Made by a program: the position numbers and the translations under genes
Notes under the pieces: model-generated
Told to the model about the DNA's origin: nothing
What the model saw: the letters and a program-made list of their open reading frames with translations, nothing else
Database searches by the model: none
In this document: positions 63,579 to 64,000 of the stretch, in pieces
How positions within the stretch are numbered: position 1 is the stretch's first letter
Layout of the letters: every line of letters begins with the position of its first letter
Assembly (NCBI GenBank): GCA_902610255.1
Contig: CACLUX010000001.1
Span: 124,001 to 188,000, forward strand
Direction: 5' to 3'
DNA from: an uncultured Alphaproteobacteria bacterium
GTDB taxonomy: Bacteria > Pseudomonadota > Alphaproteobacteria > HIMB59
Length of the DNA: 64,000 nt

Positions 63579-64000
63579 TTAGTTAACCATACTTCCACCG
63601 TCATTATTTAGATTAACCATTCTGCCGTCTTGTTCCAATTTGCCGCGGATCTTCTCTAATGCTAGACGAATTCTTGATTTTACAGTGCCTAACGGGATTT
63701 TAGTGATCTCAGCGATTTCACCATGTGATTTTTCCTCAAAGAAATTCATTTTTAGCAGATCTAGTTGATCTTTTGGTAAATCATCTAAATATTGTGCAAC
63801 CATTTCAAACTTTTGATCATGTTCAATATTCTCATCTGCTTTAGATTCGACGGGAGGCAAAATGGCAGTTTCAATGTCCTCCAAGACCGCTTTTCTTGTT
63901 TTTCTTAAAATATCAATTTTTTTGTTTCGAGCGATAGTATAAATCCAGGTGCTTGGAGAGGCCACAGACGGATCATAATAATCAGCTTTGGTCCAGATAA
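63579..64000 (-). CDS. ECF sigma factor (RpoE/ECF11-like), partial at right edge
   Basis: About 140 residues of region 2.3-4 are present; the frame is open at the window edge (KADYYDPSVASPSTWIY precedes the first visible GTG, so that GTG is not the start). Region 2 reads STWIYTIARNKKIDILRK; region 4 has LPKDQLDLLKMNFFEEKSHGEIAE and the recognition helix IPLGTVKSRIRLALEK. Its pairing with a ChrR cupin points to an oxidative-stress regulon. The C-terminal tail is short and polar. Confidence 0.92.
   Translation of the reverse strand, partial: IWTKADYYDPSVASPSTWIYTIARNKKIDILRKTRKAVLEDIETAILPPVESKADENIEHDQKFEMVAQYLDDLPKDQLDLLKMNFFEEKSHGEIAEITKIPLGTVKSRIRLALEKIRGKLEQDGRMVNLNNDGGSMVN

Noticed and set aside
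1-64000. CRISPR arrays, insertion sequences, prophage or toxin-antitoxin genes
   Set aside because: No spaced direct repeats, transposase, integrase, phage structural gene or toxin-antitoxin pair could be recognised anywhere in the window.

Overview
The window is a densely packed, strongly AT-rich chromosomal segment of what looks like a streamlined marine alphaproteobacterium (SAR11-like, or another low-GC lineage such as HIMB59 or AEGEAN-169). This placement is an inference. It rests on the low GC, the 1-20 nt overlaps between most neighbouring genes, the alphaproteobacterial gene orders (maf-aroE-coaE-dnaQ-tim44, rho, mnmE-mnmG-rsmG-parA-parB, DUF3576-leuS-lptE-holA, tsaD-mitofilin-hemY, ECF-ChrR) and a TPR-sulfotransferase gene of the kind common in marine bacteria. 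No insertion sequence, prophage or CRISPR array was seen. Nearly everything is core genome.

Layout. 0-5 kb: a cysK-type gene cut by the left edge, a cystathionine gamma-synthase/lyase, small exported proteins and two transporters. 5-10.3 kb: a DNA methyltransferase-repair gene (ogt) and the heat-shock block hrcA-grpE-dnaK-dnaJ, with a good sigma32-type promoter before dnaK. 10.3-14.1 kb: rph-rdgB, then lpoA diverging from rsmI and a BON lipoprotein. 14.1-17.1 kb: hisB-hisH-hisA-hisF followed by a HIT gene. 17.1-19 kb: the hslV-hslU protease. 19-22.6 kb: maf-aroE-coaE-dnaQ-tim44-smr, all leftward.

22.6-32.3 kb is the likely origin region. The maf/rho intergenic segment occupies the place where oriC lies in Caulobacter-type genomes. 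To its right come rho, mnmE, mnmG, rsmG, parA and parB, and a near-perfect parS site overlaps the mnmG start codon. Two accessory genes (an FG-GAP repeat protein and a glycerophosphodiesterase) are wedged between rho and mnmE. 32.3-36.3 kb: leuS-lptE-holA with DUF3576. 36.4-39.1 kb: an abundant-type porin with a strong terminator, and a TPR-sulfotransferase. 39.2-46.5 kb: a sulfotransferase-like protein, a YggS-type PLP protein, a LolA-like protein, a winged-helix protein, ftsK, ubiH, a LON-domain protein and a thioredoxin-TPR protein.

A tRNA-Gly gene with a clear promoter (46.6 kb) marks the start of the only clearly accessory stretch, 46.8-50.2 kb. It holds two methyltransferase-like genes, a polysaccharide deacetylase and a formyltransferase-like gene, all very AT-rich and loosely spaced, which suggests a surface-glycan cassette. 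From 50.2 kb core genes resume: a LysE exporter, a HAD hydrolase, purH, rpe, rsmB, acs, an EVE protein, tsaD, mitofilin-like and HemY-N genes, a DMT transporter, a BI-1 protein, tas, a pterin dehydratase, DUF3429, and a ChrR/ECF pair cut by the right edge.

No wholly new multigene system is evident. The points most worth a second look are: two GC-rich hairpins sharing a pyrimidine-rich loop (1.7 and 5.0 kb), one of which encodes the tail of a protein; the parS/start-codon overlap and the candidate origin; several reduced core proteins (DnaJ without its first zinc motif, a short HolA, LeuS without its N-terminus, HemY reduced to its N-domain, ChrR without zinc ligands); and an rsmB gene whose conserved N-terminus has no canonical start codon.
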